NCBI GenBank assembly: GCA_033398695.1
Contig: CM065801.1
Coordinates: 7,998,001-8,062,000, forward strand
Direction: 5' to 3'
Length of the DNA stretch: 64,000 nt
Origin: Orobanche coerulescens
Taxonomy: Eukaryota; Streptophyta; Magnoliopsida; Lamiales; Orobanchaceae
In this document: positions 1-11,290 of the stretch, piece by piece
How the letters are laid out: each line of letters begins with the position of its first letter
Numbering within the stretch: the stretch's first letter is position 1
Notes under the pieces: model-generated
What the model was told of the DNA's origin: nothing
The model's input: the letters and a program-made list of their open reading frames with translations, nothing else
The model's database searches: none
Position numbers and translations under genes: made by a program

Positions 1-1135
1 TGTATGTCAAGAACATGATGAATAAGGATTTTTAGATGTTAGAACACATCGGATTTTATCATTTATGGATCATGAACGTGAATTTGGATAATTCGTGTTC
101 TTGAAGAGCTATTAAATTATATGTCATGATTGTTATGAAATCCTTAATCTCGAGATGAGTTGATCATTGTCATGATGGAAGTGTTAGACGATGCTTGAAA
201 TGCATGCCACTACACGGAATTAGCGCACGCTACGTTTCTTGCCTAGCGCGCGCTAATGGGAGAAACTTAGCGCACGCTACGTTATGCGTTTAACGTGCGC
301 TAAGTAGGCGGCGATCGATATTTTTGTGTTTTGATTAGGAATTCGTGATGGTTTGACTTGGTTGATTCTTTGTGTTTATTCGAGGTTGTGTTGAACCGTT
401 GAGTTCGATTAGTTAGTTTGTCGATTGTTGATTGTTATCGGATATGTGTTATTTGATTTCTTCGATAGGTTGAGATTGTTGATCGGTGATTATACCGGAT
501 ATTGCGGTCGCGTTGAGTATGTCCATTGTATTGCTTTTGATCGGGGTTGAGGAGCTCGTAGACAAAGCAATGTGTTGATAGCGACTTCGTCGTATCGGTA
601 TCGAGGCAAGTTATTACTTGCTCGGTTATAATATTTAATGAATGGTTTTGATTTCATTTCGTTTATAATGCATATAGCGATGATTATTATTGTGAACTCG
701 GGTATTCGGATCGCATATCGTTCTTTCGATTAAGGAGATAAATCATAAGGTATATGCTTATCTCGATTATTGGTATGTTCGAGTATCAAGGTTACATTAT
801 GGTAAAGACGAGGATATGAGTATCTATAGTTTATTGTTCGTTTGGATCGCGAGCATTGAGGATAATCATCGGTGATGATTGGACATCGAGATTTCTCCCG
901 AAGGACTCGGGGCAAGTATCTTATATTGATTCAATTAGAGTTAGTGATTTGATCATGCGTATTATCATTCATGTTGTCGAACATGAGGTCGTCTTAATTG
1001 ATTTGTCATATTGTCGTTCATGTTGCGTTGTTCATGATGATGAACATATTGTTTTGCATATGCGTATGCATATTGTGTTGTTTATGTTGTGTTGATCCGA
1101 TGGGATCGCGCGATCTATCTTGAGGCGCTGGATCG

Positions 1136-1375
1136 GATGTCCACCTCGTGTTGGTCCGACGGGATCATCTTGGGATCTATCTTTGGCCCGGATCATTGGG
1201 ACGGGTTTTCCACCTCGTGTTGGTCCGACGGGATCATCTTGGGATCTATCTTTGAGGCGCTGGATCGTTGGATTATCCAAGATTGTGTTATTGTTGTGCA
1301 TATGTATATTGTTGGTTATCCACCTCGTGTTGATCTTGTAGGATCATCTTGGGATCTATCTTGAGAAGGCGCTGG
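1136..1375 (+). repeat. Tandem block of about 50-90 bp units in LTR 1
   Basis: Four imperfect units carry CACCTCGTGTTGGTCCGACG-type text followed by GGGATCATCTTGGGATCTATC-like sequence and GGCGCTGGATC. The same block lies at the same LTR position in the second copy (7183-7440). Blocks with GGTCCGACGGG or GGAGGGTCC cores occupy the equivalent place in the other LTR families here. Confidence 0.75.
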
Positions 1376-2283
1376 ATCATGGGATTTCCATTGAGTATAC
1401 ATAGTTGTTATTGTTTTTGAGCATATTGACGTTGTCATATGAGTATGCATTTGTAGGTCTTGTGTTAGGACCTTGTCCGTATTACATTGATCGATCTCGG
1501 ATTAGACCGATATGATTATCGTGGCACATCATATCTCGAGGTATGTTCCGTATTTTCTTTGGTCTTTGTCTTTGATGGACGATCGGTTATCGTCTTGGGA
1601 TTTGATGATATTATTCGATGGATCGTATTGGTGAAATGGTAGATTTCCGTATCGTGAGTTGGTTACGATAGTTTGAGGATCTTGAGTATTGTTCGAGGTA
1701 CAATCTGATTTTATGTTTGAGTTTATTGGTTAATCGAGTACAAGATGTGAAATGTGAAAATGGTTATTCGATGAGAATTACTTGAGTAAGTAAAGTTATG
1801 GCGGTAAGATTACATTGGTCGTATTCTTATTACGTATTCTCGTTGGTATGTATTATTGATGTGATGTGATTGATATCATTGTTGGATATTATGGTGACCC
1901 GTTGTGGGATTTCTTTTTAGGTCTTTGGAGTATCGAGCTTGTAGCGGTCGTGAAGAGATGAGCTTCCGCGGGATCTTGGCTAGGACATGTTGTGTGCATT
2001 GAGTTTCTTGATTGGTTCTTGTATTCATTGCTAGAATATCTTTTTGGTTGGTCTTTTCCGCCGCGTGAGTATTTTGAATTGACCTTTTGGTATCAGTAGC
2101 GAGGTTGCTTTGGAAGTCGTTTTCTAAACTTTTGAGTGTCATTTGTTTGGCCTCGCGATTTCAAATGAGTTTACGACGGTTTATGAGAAATGGATTTAAT
2201 AAGACTTTGTGAATATTTAAACAAAGTACCGTCGTTGGCCTCTTGGGCAATTGTAAAAGTTTGCGAAATTTTCTTTTAGCCTT

Positions 2284-2306
2284 GTGGGTTCCATCTCGGG
2301 GCCAAC
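2284..2306 (+). promoter_or_regulatory. LTR-terminal hairpin (copy 1)
   Basis: GTGGGTTCC pairs with GGGGCCAAC around a 5-nt loop, about 40 nt before the LTR end. One C of the stem (GGGGCCCAC in copy 2) is changed here. It is the counterpart of the hairpins at 8343, 19027, 20816, 53290 and 57651. Confidence 0.55.
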
Positions 2307-2350
2307 GGAGCTGTAAAATAACAGGTTAAATCCGGGTGTGTTACAGAATA

Positions 2351-2363
2351 TGGTATCAGAGCT
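2351..2363 (+). promoter_or_regulatory. Primer-binding site, initiator Met tRNA
   Basis: TGGTATCAGAGCT starts 5 nt after the LTR end. It is the standard plant chromovirus match to the 3' end of initiator Met tRNA. Confidence 0.9.
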
Positions 2364-4727
2364 TAGGTTGAGAAAACCTAGGCATTCGGGTCGAGTTGAG
2401 TCGTGTTTTTGTTGCGTCATTCGAGTTGTCGATTGACAAATACTAGAGCCGTGAGTCTTTGTTGTTCACTCAGGCTTTCGCGTTATCGGATTTGCCAGTA
2501 TCGTACTGGGCTTGTTATAACTTTTCCAAATGGTGTTAACGAGATTCTCTGGAATGAGATGTATTGTGTTCTTGAGTCGAACTGAGTTTGCAAAACGTGT
2601 GTTTTGAAAATACCTGTGTCGAGTATTTTCTTGAGTCTAGACATGTGCCAGTATCACGGGAATCGTCGGCTTCACGATCTGTAAGTATTTGGATTTTTGA
2701 ATTGCATTGAGATTTATTCTTTGTTCTATAGTTGATGTGTCTTGAGATTCAGGATATCATGCGTTATAGTATGAGATGTCGAGTGGGACAGATTGATGAT
2801 CTTGAGAAACCACGATTTTTGTAAATCGGTATGTTGGTTAGATTTTGGAACGGAATTGTGCATCCGGGAGAAAATATTGTGCATGGTTGAGAAGAACATG
2901 TGACATGTTAATTCATGAAGCGCTTTTGATCATTTGAAAATGATACCTTTCAAAATGAATGTTTACGGATGTTTTACGGAAAATGATTTTGGGCGAGACC
3001 CAATCGATTTTGAAATGGTTTTATAACTCAGACTTGGGGTCGAAAAGAGTTTCCTACTTTTTAAACTTCTTGTAATGCGGAACAAGATACGGCCGAGACC
3101 CTAATGTTTCAAAAGACTTTCTGTTTTCAAAAACTCCCGAGAGTTGTAAAATACTTTATCCGCCTTTGAAGCTTTGGTTTACTTGTTCAAATGGAACTTC
3201 TCGGGAAGTCTTTATTGTATTGATTCGTTTCAATATTTTGTCATATCATATTTAAGGTGATCCGGTATGGGTTAATGGTGACGTTGCGAGTCATATGTGG
3301 AAAGGAGTTTTTAGTCGGAGTTTATATTTGAGATTTGGAACTCTATCGTGTGGTTTTCCGATGGAATATCGGTGGATATTGGTGACGAGAAGTGGTATAC
3401 GGGGTATGGATATGGACAAGCATTTGCATAAAATTCATTTTATTTAATCGTGTATATTCGAAAAGAATTTTTATCGAGAACTTGGCACCGTGAGCCGATT
3501 TAATTTTAAAATTGATTTTGTGGTCTTACCAAAATTTATGTTTTGAGTTTTCAAACTCTTGAAAGAACTTTCGAAAATTGTCTTCGTGACAAGAATATAT
3601 GAATTCAAACTGGTTTTGAAAATGTGATGGATATACATGCGCATTTAGTGCATAATGCATATCGTGGTGGAGTTCTGAGTGAGACTCACGAACTGGATAG
3701 TACATCAGTATGGTACTATGAAAGAGATTCGAGCGTTAGTATGGTAGTTTGGTTATCCACGGATGATCGGTTGATTTATCGGATAAGAGAAATATGTTGC
3801 GTGTTGTAGATTCATGCGCATAATATTATTTTGGAAACTTGGGATTTTGTGAAACCGGAACATAGGTGCTATGTGATTCCATTGGTATGATAGTAGCGCG
3901 ATTTTACCTTAGTGATTACGGAATGATTTCCTTGTAAGCGTAGATTTGGGGATGGTGACCCCATCTTGGTTGTTTTGGATATTGAGTGGTCGTTTCCACT
4001 CGCGTATGAATTGGTATGTTCGTCGATTTGCGATTCGTTGTTCGTATGCCGAGGAAAATGTTCGCGATTGGGTATGTTTATTGAGATCTACGGTGCGTGA
4101 TTGATTTGTCGTTTTGAGAATGTTATTCTTTCGTATATCCATTTACGTAGTGCTGTGTTGATCGTGTTGGAGTTTACCGTGTGAAGGTATTCTCGATTTT
4201 CGTTGATCGTTCATTGGTAATATTGGAGTTTATCACGATGATGATATTCCGATTGTGTTTTGACCTCTGGTTGGTCGATTGGAATTTATCATGTCGATGA
4301 TAAATTCGATTGATTGTTGATCATTCTTTGGTGATCATTTGAGCGTTCGGATTTTGTGTTGATGTTTGGAATTCGTGTCGTTGTTTTTGGGCAATTGTTT
4401 TGCGGATGTATTGTGTATTATTCGTCTTATCGGGCGAGACTTGATTATGTAATCAGCGAGACGGGATTTGATTCGGGCGGTGTTTCATCCAAGATGATAT
4501 ATTTTGTTGAGACTCGGGGAATTGTGATCGTAGCGTATTGAGGCATACGGTGAGATTCTGTGGCTAGTATCTCCGGAGATCGTCGACTGCGTATTTGTAA
4601 GTATGCTCTTTTGGATATTCGGTAATGATGATGATTGATCGTTGTCGTGATGGTTTTGGGATATTTTGGGTTGAGCAGTATGTTTGTTTGTTTTCTCTCG
4701 ACGGATGGCAAGTTTCGAGGACGAAAC

Positions 4728-4746
4728 TTATTTTAAGGGTGTAGAA
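4728..4746 (+). promoter_or_regulatory. Polypurine-tract region of internal region 1
   Basis: ACTTATTTTAAGGGTGTAGAA-like text lies immediately upstream of the LTR start TGTAATATCCG at 4747. The second copy reads AAGGGGTGTAGAA (10807-10819). The tract is weaker in purines than in element B. Confidence 0.6.
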
Positions 4747-5044
4747 TGTAATATCCGAATTTCTACTATCATTGTTTGATATTATTTTATCCGAGTTATA
4801 TTATGCAGCATGGAATGCATGCGATAAGGATAAAATAAATGAAGGACTGAGATGTCGATATTGGTATAATTGTCGTATTTGGTCGTGATTTACATTTGAG
4901 GATATTGTGTATCGTGTTGTCGTACTTTTGATATTGGGTATATCGTATGATGATATTATTGGATTCATGTTTGTGTTCGGTGTGTCTTATGTTCGTTTTT
5001 GGTATGTCGAGACGTTGGACAAGAATCGGAAAATGGCTAAGTAT

Positions 5045-5545
5045 AGCCTTATTAGCGCACGCCGATATTCATGCATAGCGCACGCTATCGTGCAGGATTA
5101 GCGCACGCTACGTTCATAGGTTAGCGTACGCTAATGTAGTCCGATCGGAAGGAATCTGCGTATGGACCCGGTGCTTTAGCGCACGTTACGGTAAGTCAAC
5201 GGTTGTTGTCACGAAGTATTAGCGCACGCTAAAGATTAGGCTTAGCGCACGCTAAATATATATCGATCAACAAGGAATCTTATCCTTGTAAGATCTTTGT
5301 CGGAATGTGGGGCGAGTGGTAGGTGAACACCGTAGTAAGTCAACTTGGATAGCGCACGCTAAGAGTAAGGACTTGCGTGCGCTAGACATGATGATTTACG
5401 TGCGTTAATGCATGGGCATTACGTCGTAAGGTAGTTTACTGAAGCAAGACGGTAGCCTCTAAGCCGATAGCGCACGCTAACAAAGTCAGTTAGCGCACGC
5501 TAAGGCTAGCGCACGCTAAACATAAGGGTTTAGCGCACGCTAGTA
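5045..5545 (+). repeat. Array of about 14 TAGCGCACGCTA palindromes
   Basis: Near-palindromic 12-14-mers (TTAGCGCACGCTAA with variants TAGCGTACGCTA, TTACGTGCGTTAA) recur every 20-60 nt in both orientations. The arms TAGCG/CGCTA are inverted repeats around a central CA or TG. The array stops just before the TATA box, the place expected for enhancer elements. Confidence 0.85.
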
Positions 5546-5553
5546 AGGTATTC

Positions 5554-5561
5554 TATATAAA
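5554..5561 (+). promoter_or_regulatory. TATA box of LTR 2
   Basis: TATATAAA followed by GGGAC lies just after the last palindrome. It is the only strong TATA box in the 5' part of the LTR, so U3/R probably divides some 30 nt downstream. Confidence 0.65.
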
Positions 5562-6274
5562 GGGACAAACGGGTGTCATGAAACATTTCGTCCATTTCTT
5601 TCCTTTCACCCGATAGAGACAACCTTGTGAGAACATTTGGAGTTCCTAAACACCGAGGATGATCCTCTTTAACAAGATTAAAGATGGAAATCATGGAGTA
5701 AAGCTTTGTTCTTGAGATCATTGGTGATTCTTGAAATCAATCCTTTCCTTCAAAAAAAAAAGGTAATTACTCTTCACTTTGAGATTTCGTTTTGGATTGT
5801 ATATGATGTTCTTGAGTTGATGATTATCATATAAACAAGTTGATGAGCATGACAACGAGTTGGATTACCGTACTAAGTTAATGTTGCTATCAATATATGA
5901 GTATTGATATGTTTCGTATGGTTTTGGATGGAATTCAAGATATATGTTAATGTAATTCCCTTCTTCAATTCGGATTTTTGATGTTTTGTCGTTGGTTACT
6001 TCGTATGGAAACAATTATGGTGATGCTACTGTGATCCTTGAAGTTATATAAATTGTATGTCGAAGAACATGATGAATAAGGATTTTTAGATGTTAGAACA
6101 CATCGGATTTTATCATTTTATGGATCATGAACGTGAATTTGGATAATTCGTGTTCTTGAAGAGCTATTAAATTATATGTCATGATTGTTATGAAATCCTT
6201 AATCTCGAGATGAGTTGATCATTGTCATGATGGAAGTGTTAGGACGATGCTTGAAATGCATGCCACTACACGAA

Positions 6275-6357
6275 ATTAGCGCCGCGCTCGTTTCGCCTAG
6301 CGCGCTAATGGGAGAAACTTAGCGCACGCTACGTTATGCGTTTAACGTGCGCTAAGT
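6275..6357 (+). repeat. Second palindrome cluster in LTR 2
   Basis: About four TAGCGCGCTA and TTAGCGCACGCTACG-type units lie in 80 bp, downstream of the TATA box. The matching cluster in LTR 1 (215-305) keeps intact 12-mers where this copy has lost CG pairs. Confidence 0.7.
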
Positions 6358-7182
6358 AGGCGGCAATGCGATATTTTTGTGTTTTGATTAGGAATTCGTG
6401 ATGGTTTGACTTGGTTGATTAACCGTGTTTATTCGAGGTTGTGTTGACCGTTGAGTTCGATTAGTTAGTTTGTCGGTTGTTGATTGTTATCGGATATGTG
6501 TTATTTGATTTCTTCGATAGGTTGAGATTGTTGATCGGTGATTATAACCGGATATTGCGGTCGCGTTGAGTATGTCCATTGTATTGCTTTTGATCGGGGT
6601 TGAGGAGCTCGTAGACAAAGCAATGTGTTGATAGCGACTTCGTCGTATCGGTATCGAGGCAAGTTATTACTTGCTCGGTTATAATATTTAATGAATGGTT
6701 TTGATTTCATTTCGTTTATAATGCATATAGCGATTATTATTATTGTGAACTCTGGGTATTCGGATCGCATATCGTTCTTTCGATTCTGGGAGATAAATCA
6801 TAAGGTATATGCTTATCTCAGTTATTGGTATGTTCGAGTATCAAGGTTACATTATGGTAAAGACGAGGATATGAGTATCTATAGTTTATTGTTCGTTTGG
6901 ATCGCCGAGCATTGAGGATAATCATCGGTGATGATTGGACATCGAGATTTCTCCCGAAGGACTCGGGGCAAGTATCTTATATTGATTCAATTAGAGTTAG
7001 TGATTTGATCATGCGTATTATTATTCATGTTGTCGAACATGAGGTCGTCTTAATTGATTTGTCATATTGTCGTTCATGTTGCGTTGTTCATGATGATGAA
7101 CATATTGTTTTGCATATGCGTATGCATATTGTGTTGTTTATGTTGTGTTGATCCGATGGGATCGCGCGATCTATCTTGAGGC

Positions 7183-7440
7183 GGCTGGATCGGATGTCCA
7201 CCTCGTGTTGGTCCGACGGGATCATCTTGGGATCTATCTTTGAGGCGCCGGATCATTGGACGGGTTTTCCACCTCGTGTTGGTCCGACGGGATCATCTTG
7301 GGATCTATCTTTGAGGGCCTGGATCGTTGGATTACCCGGTATTGTGTTATTGTTGTGCATATGTATATTGTTGGTTATCCACCTCGTGTTGATCTTGTAG
7401 GATCATCTTGGGATCTATCTTGAGGCGCTGGATCATGGGA
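7183..7440 (+). repeat. Tandem block in LTR 2
   Basis: Same units as at 1136-1375: CACCTCGTGTTGGTCCGACG followed by a GATCATCTTGGGATC core, four imperfect copies. Apparent proteins read through it are repeat artefacts. Confidence 0.75.
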
Positions 7441-8342
7441 TTTCCATTGAGTATACATAGTTGTTATTGTTTTTGAGCATATTGACGTTGTCATATGAGT
7501 ATGCATTTGTAGGTCTTGTGTTAGGACCTTGTCCGTATTACATTGATCGATCTCGGATTAGACGATATGATTATCGTGGCACATCATATCTCGAGGTATG
7601 TTCCGTATTTTCTTTGGTCTTTGTCTTTGATGGACGATCGGTTATCGTCTTGGGATTTGATGATATTATTCGATGGATCGTATTGGTCGAAATGGTAGAT
7701 TTCCGTATCGTGAGTTGGTTACGATAGTTTGAGGATCTTGAGTATTGTTCGAGGTACAATCTGATTTTATGTTTGAGTTTATTGGTTAATCGAGTACAAG
7801 ATGTGAAATGTGAAAATGGTTATTCGATGAGAATTACTTGAGTAAGTAAAGTTATGGCGGTAAGATTACATTGGTCGTATTCTTATTCGTATTCTCGTTG
7901 GTATGTATTATTGATGTGATGTGATTGATATCATTGTTGGATATTATGGTGACCCCTTTGTGGGATTTCTTTTTAGGTCTTTGGAGTATCGAGCTTGTAG
8001 CGGTCGTGAAGAGATGAGCTTCCGCGGGATCGGCTAGGACATGTTGTGTGCATTGAGTTTCTTGATTGGTTCTTGTATTCCGCCGCTAGAATATCTTTTT
8101 GGTTGGTCTTTTCCGCCGCGTGAGTATTTTGAATTGACCTTTTGGTATCCAGTAACCGAGGTTGCTTTGGAAGTCGTTTTCTAAACTTTTGAGTGTCATT
8201 TGTTTGGCCTCGCGATTTCAAATGAGTTTTTACGACGGTTTTTGAGAAATGGATTTTATAAGTCTTTGTGAATTTTTAAAGATAGTACCGTCGTTGGCCT
8301 CTTGGGCATTTGTAAATGTTTGCGAAAATTTCTTTTAGCCTT

Positions 8343-8365
8343 GTGGGTTCCATCTCGGGGCCCAC
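8343..8365 (+). promoter_or_regulatory. LTR-terminal hairpin (copy 2)
   Basis: GTGGGTTCC / GGGGCCCAC, nine pairs including two G-U, loop ATCTC. It is followed by GGCGCTGTAATATT, which is nearly invariant across the LTR families here. Confidence 0.65.
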
Positions 8366-8404
8366 GGCGCTGTAATATTTCCGGTTAAATCCGGGGGTGT
8401 TACA

Positions 8405-10819
8405 GAATATGGTATCAGAGCTTAGGTTGAGAAAACCTAGGCATTCGGGTCGAGTTGAGTCGTGTTTTTGTTGCGTCATTCGAGTTGTCGATTGACAAAT
8501 ACTAGAGCCGTGAGTCTTTGTTGTTCACTCAGGCTTTCGCGTTATCGGATTTGCCAGTATCGTACCGGGCTTGTTATAACTTTTCCAAATGGTGTTAACG
8601 AGATTCTCTGGAATGAGATGTATTGTGTTCTTGAGTCGAACTGAGTTTGCAAAACGTGTGTTTTGAAAATACCTGTGTCGAGTATTTTCTTGAGTCTAGA
8701 CATGTGCCAGTATCACGGGGAATCGTCGGCTTCACGATCTGTAAGTATTTGGATTTTTGAATTGCATTGAGATTTATTGCTGTTCTATAGTTGATGTGTC
8801 TTGAGATTCAGCAGATATCATGCGTTACAGTATGAGATGTCAGAGTGGGACAGGATTGATGATCTTGAGAAACCACGATTTTTGTAAATCAGTATGTTGG
8901 TTAGATTTTGGAACGGAATTGTGCATCTGGGAGAAAATATTGTGCATGGTTGAGAAGAACATGTGACATGTTAATTCATGAACTGCTTTTGATCATTTGA
9001 AAATGATACCTTTCAAAATGAATGTTTTACGGATGTTTTACGGAAAATGATTTTTGGGCCGAGACCCAATCGATTTTGAAATGGTTTTATAACTCAGGAC
9101 TTGGGGTCCGAAAAGAGTTTCCTACTTTTTAAACTTCTTGTAATGCGGAACAAGATACGGGCTGAGACCCTAATGTTTCAAAAGACTTTCCTGTTTTCAA
9201 AAACTCCCGAGAGTTGTAAAATACTTTATCCGCCTTTCGAGGCTTTGGTTTACTTGTTCAAATGGAACTTCTCGGGAAGTCTTTCGCTGTATTGATTCGT
9301 TTCAATATTTTGTCATATCATATTTAAGGTGATCCAGTATGGGTTAATGACTGACGTTGCGAGTCATATGTGGAAAGGAGTTTTTAGTCGGAGTTTATAT
9401 TTGAGATTTGGAACTCTATCGTGTGGTTTTCCGATGGAATATCAGTGGATATTGGTGACGAGCCGAAGTGGTATACAGGGGTATGGATATGGACAAGCAT
9501 TTGCATAAAATTCATTTTATTTAATCGTGTATATTCGAAAAGAATTTTTATCGAGAACTTGGCACCAGCGAGCCGATTTAATTTTTAAAATTGATTTTGT
9601 GGTCTTACCAAAATTTATGTTTTGAGTTTTCAAACTCTTGAAAGAACTTTCGAAAATTGTCTTCGTGACAAGAATATATGATTTCAAACTGGTTTTGAAA
9701 ATGTGATGGATATACATGCGCATTTAGTGCATAATGCATATCGTGGTGGAGTTCTGAGTGAGACTCACGAACTGGATAGTACATCAATATGGTACTATGA
9801 AAGAGATTCGAACGTTAGTATGGTAGTTTGGTTATCCACGGATGATCGGTTGATTTATCGGATAAGAGAAATATGTTGCGTGTTGTAGATTCATGCGCAT
9901 AATATTATTTTGGAAACTTGGGATTTTGTGAAACCGGAACATAGGTGCTATGTGATTCCATTGGTATGATAGTAGCGCGATTTTACCTTAGTGATTCTGG
10001 AATGATTTCCTTGTAAGCGTAGATTTGGGGATGGTGACCCCATACTGGTTGTTTTGGATATTGAGTGGTCGTTTCCACTCCGCGTATGAATTGGTATGTT
10101 CGTCGATTTGCGATTCGTTGTTCGTATGCCGAGGAAAATGTTCGCCAGTTGGGTATGTTTATTGAGATCTACGGTGCGTGATTGATTTGTCGTTTGAGAA
10201 TGTTATTCTTTCGTATATCTATTTACGTAGTCCGTGTTGATCGTGTTGGAGTTTACCGTGTGAAGGTATTCTCGATTTTCGTTGATCGTTCATTGGTAAT
10301 ATTGGAGTTTATCACGATGATGATATTCCGATTGTGTTTTGACCTCGGTTGGTCGATTGGAATTTATCATGTCGATGATAAATTCGATTGATTGTTGATC
10401 ATTCTTGGTGATCATTTGAGCGTTCGGATTTTGTGTTGATGTTTGAATTCGTGTCGTTGTTTTTGGGCAATTGTTTTGCGGATGTATTGTGTATTATTCG
10501 TCTTATCGAACCGAGACTTGATTATGTAATCAGCAGACAGGATTTGATTCGGGCATTGTTTCATCCGAAGATGATATATTTTGTTGAGACTCGGGAATTG
10601 TGATCGTAAGCGTATTGAGACCGTACGGTGAGATTGCTGGCTAGTATCTCCGAGATCGTCGACCTGCGTATTTGTAAGTATGCTCTTTTGGATATTCGGT
10701 AATGATGATGATTGATCGTTGTCGTGATGGTTTTGGGATATTTTGGGTTGAAAGATGTTTGTTTGTTTTCTCGACGGATGGCAAGTTTCGAGACGAAACT
10801 TATTTTAAGGGGTGTAGAA
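8405..10819 (+). mobile_element. LARD-like internal region 2, no coding capacity
   Basis: Second copy of the non-coding internal region. It has a primer-binding site at 8410-8422 and a polypurine-like end at 10807-10819. Differences from copy 1 are mostly one- to three-base gains or losses at CG, CAG, CTG and CCG, with few substitutions elsewhere. No retrotransposon protein is encoded. Confidence 0.8.
8410..8422 (+). promoter_or_regulatory. Primer-binding site, initiator Met tRNA
   Basis: TGGTATCAGAGCT lies 5 nt after LTR 2 ends, identical to the site at 2351. Confidence 0.9.
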
Positions 10820-11290
10820 TGTAATATCCGAATTTCTACTCATGTTGTTTGATATTATTTTATCCGAGTTATATTGTATGCAGATGGAATGCATGCAGTA
10901 AGGATAAAATAAATGAAGGACCGAGATGTCGATATTGGTATAATTGTCGTATTTGGTCGACAGTTACATTTGAGGATATTGTGTATCAGGTTGTCGTACT
11001 TTTGATATTGGGTATATCGTATGATGATATTATTGGATTCAGTGTTTGTGTTCAGTGTGTCTTATGTTCGTTTTTGGTATGTCGAGACGTTGGACAAGAA
11101 CTGCGGAAAATGGCTAAGTATAGCCTTATTAGCGCACGCTGATATTCATGCATAGCGCACGCTATCGTGCAGGATTAGCGCACGCTACGTTCATAGGTTA
11201 GCATACGCTAATGTAGTCCGATCAGAAGGAATCTGCGTATGGACCCGGCTGCTTTCGGCGCACGTTCTGGTAAGTCAACGGTTGTTGTCC
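10820..11290 (+). mobile_element. LTR 3, 5' fragment
   Basis: It starts TGTAATATCCGAATTTC like LTR 2 and matches it up to GGTTGTTGTC, including four or five TAGCGCACGCTA units at 11127-11210. The match then stops abruptly and the sequence becomes a minus-strand fragment of a different, related LTR. Confidence 0.8.

Larger units (their letters stand above)
1..2345 (+). mobile_element. LTR 1 (5'-truncated by window) of a LARD-like Tekay derivative
   Basis: This is the 3' two thirds of a long terminal repeat. It is nearly identical to 6056-8404, and its left end is cut by the window edge. It ends in GTGTTACA, directly before a TGGTATCAGAGCT primer-binding site. It contains a palindrome cluster at about 215-305 (TAGCGCACGCTA type), a GAGGCAAGTTA site near 603, a tandem block at 1136-1375 and a terminal hairpin at 2284-2306. 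The open frames in it repeat the tandem block in all frames and are not genes. Family assignment is by comparison with coding elements A and B in this window, which share the LTR start TGTAATATCCG, the end and the primer site. Confidence 0.85.
2346..4746 (+). mobile_element. LARD-like internal region 1, no coding capacity
   Basis: This 2.4-kb stretch lies between LTR 1 and LTR 2. It starts with a primer-binding site (2351-2363) and ends with the AGTTTCGAGGACGAAACTTA text and polypurine-like tract that close Tekay elements (compare 62476-62511 in element B). No gag, protease, reverse transcriptase, integrase or chromodomain sequence is visible in any frame; the longest frames are under 90 codons. 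A GTAAGT site at 2681 sits where coding elements A and B have a leader splice donor. The sequence is 97 percent-like (judged by eye) to 8405-10819. It probably depends on proteins of an autonomous Tekay element. Confidence 0.8.
4747..8404 (+). mobile_element. LTR 2, complete 3.66-kb LTR shared by two internal regions
   Basis: It begins TGTAATATCCG and ends GTGTTACA, and it serves both as 3' LTR of the first internal region and as 5' LTR of the second. Order of features: palindrome array 5045-5545, TATA box 5554-5561, splice-like AAAGGTAATTAC near 5758, second palindrome cluster 6275-6357, GAGGCAAGTTA near 6656, tandem block 7183-7440, hairpin 8343-8365. An LTR longer than the internal region, with no genes, fits the LARD definition (large retrotransposon derivative). 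No target duplication can be read because neither outer end of the array is intact in the window. Confidence 0.85.

Noticed and set aside
1032..1364. Overlapping frames with repeated GPTRGG or SCWSDGI peptides, and their copies at 7074-7400
   Set aside because: They are translations of the LTR tandem block in several frames and on both strands.
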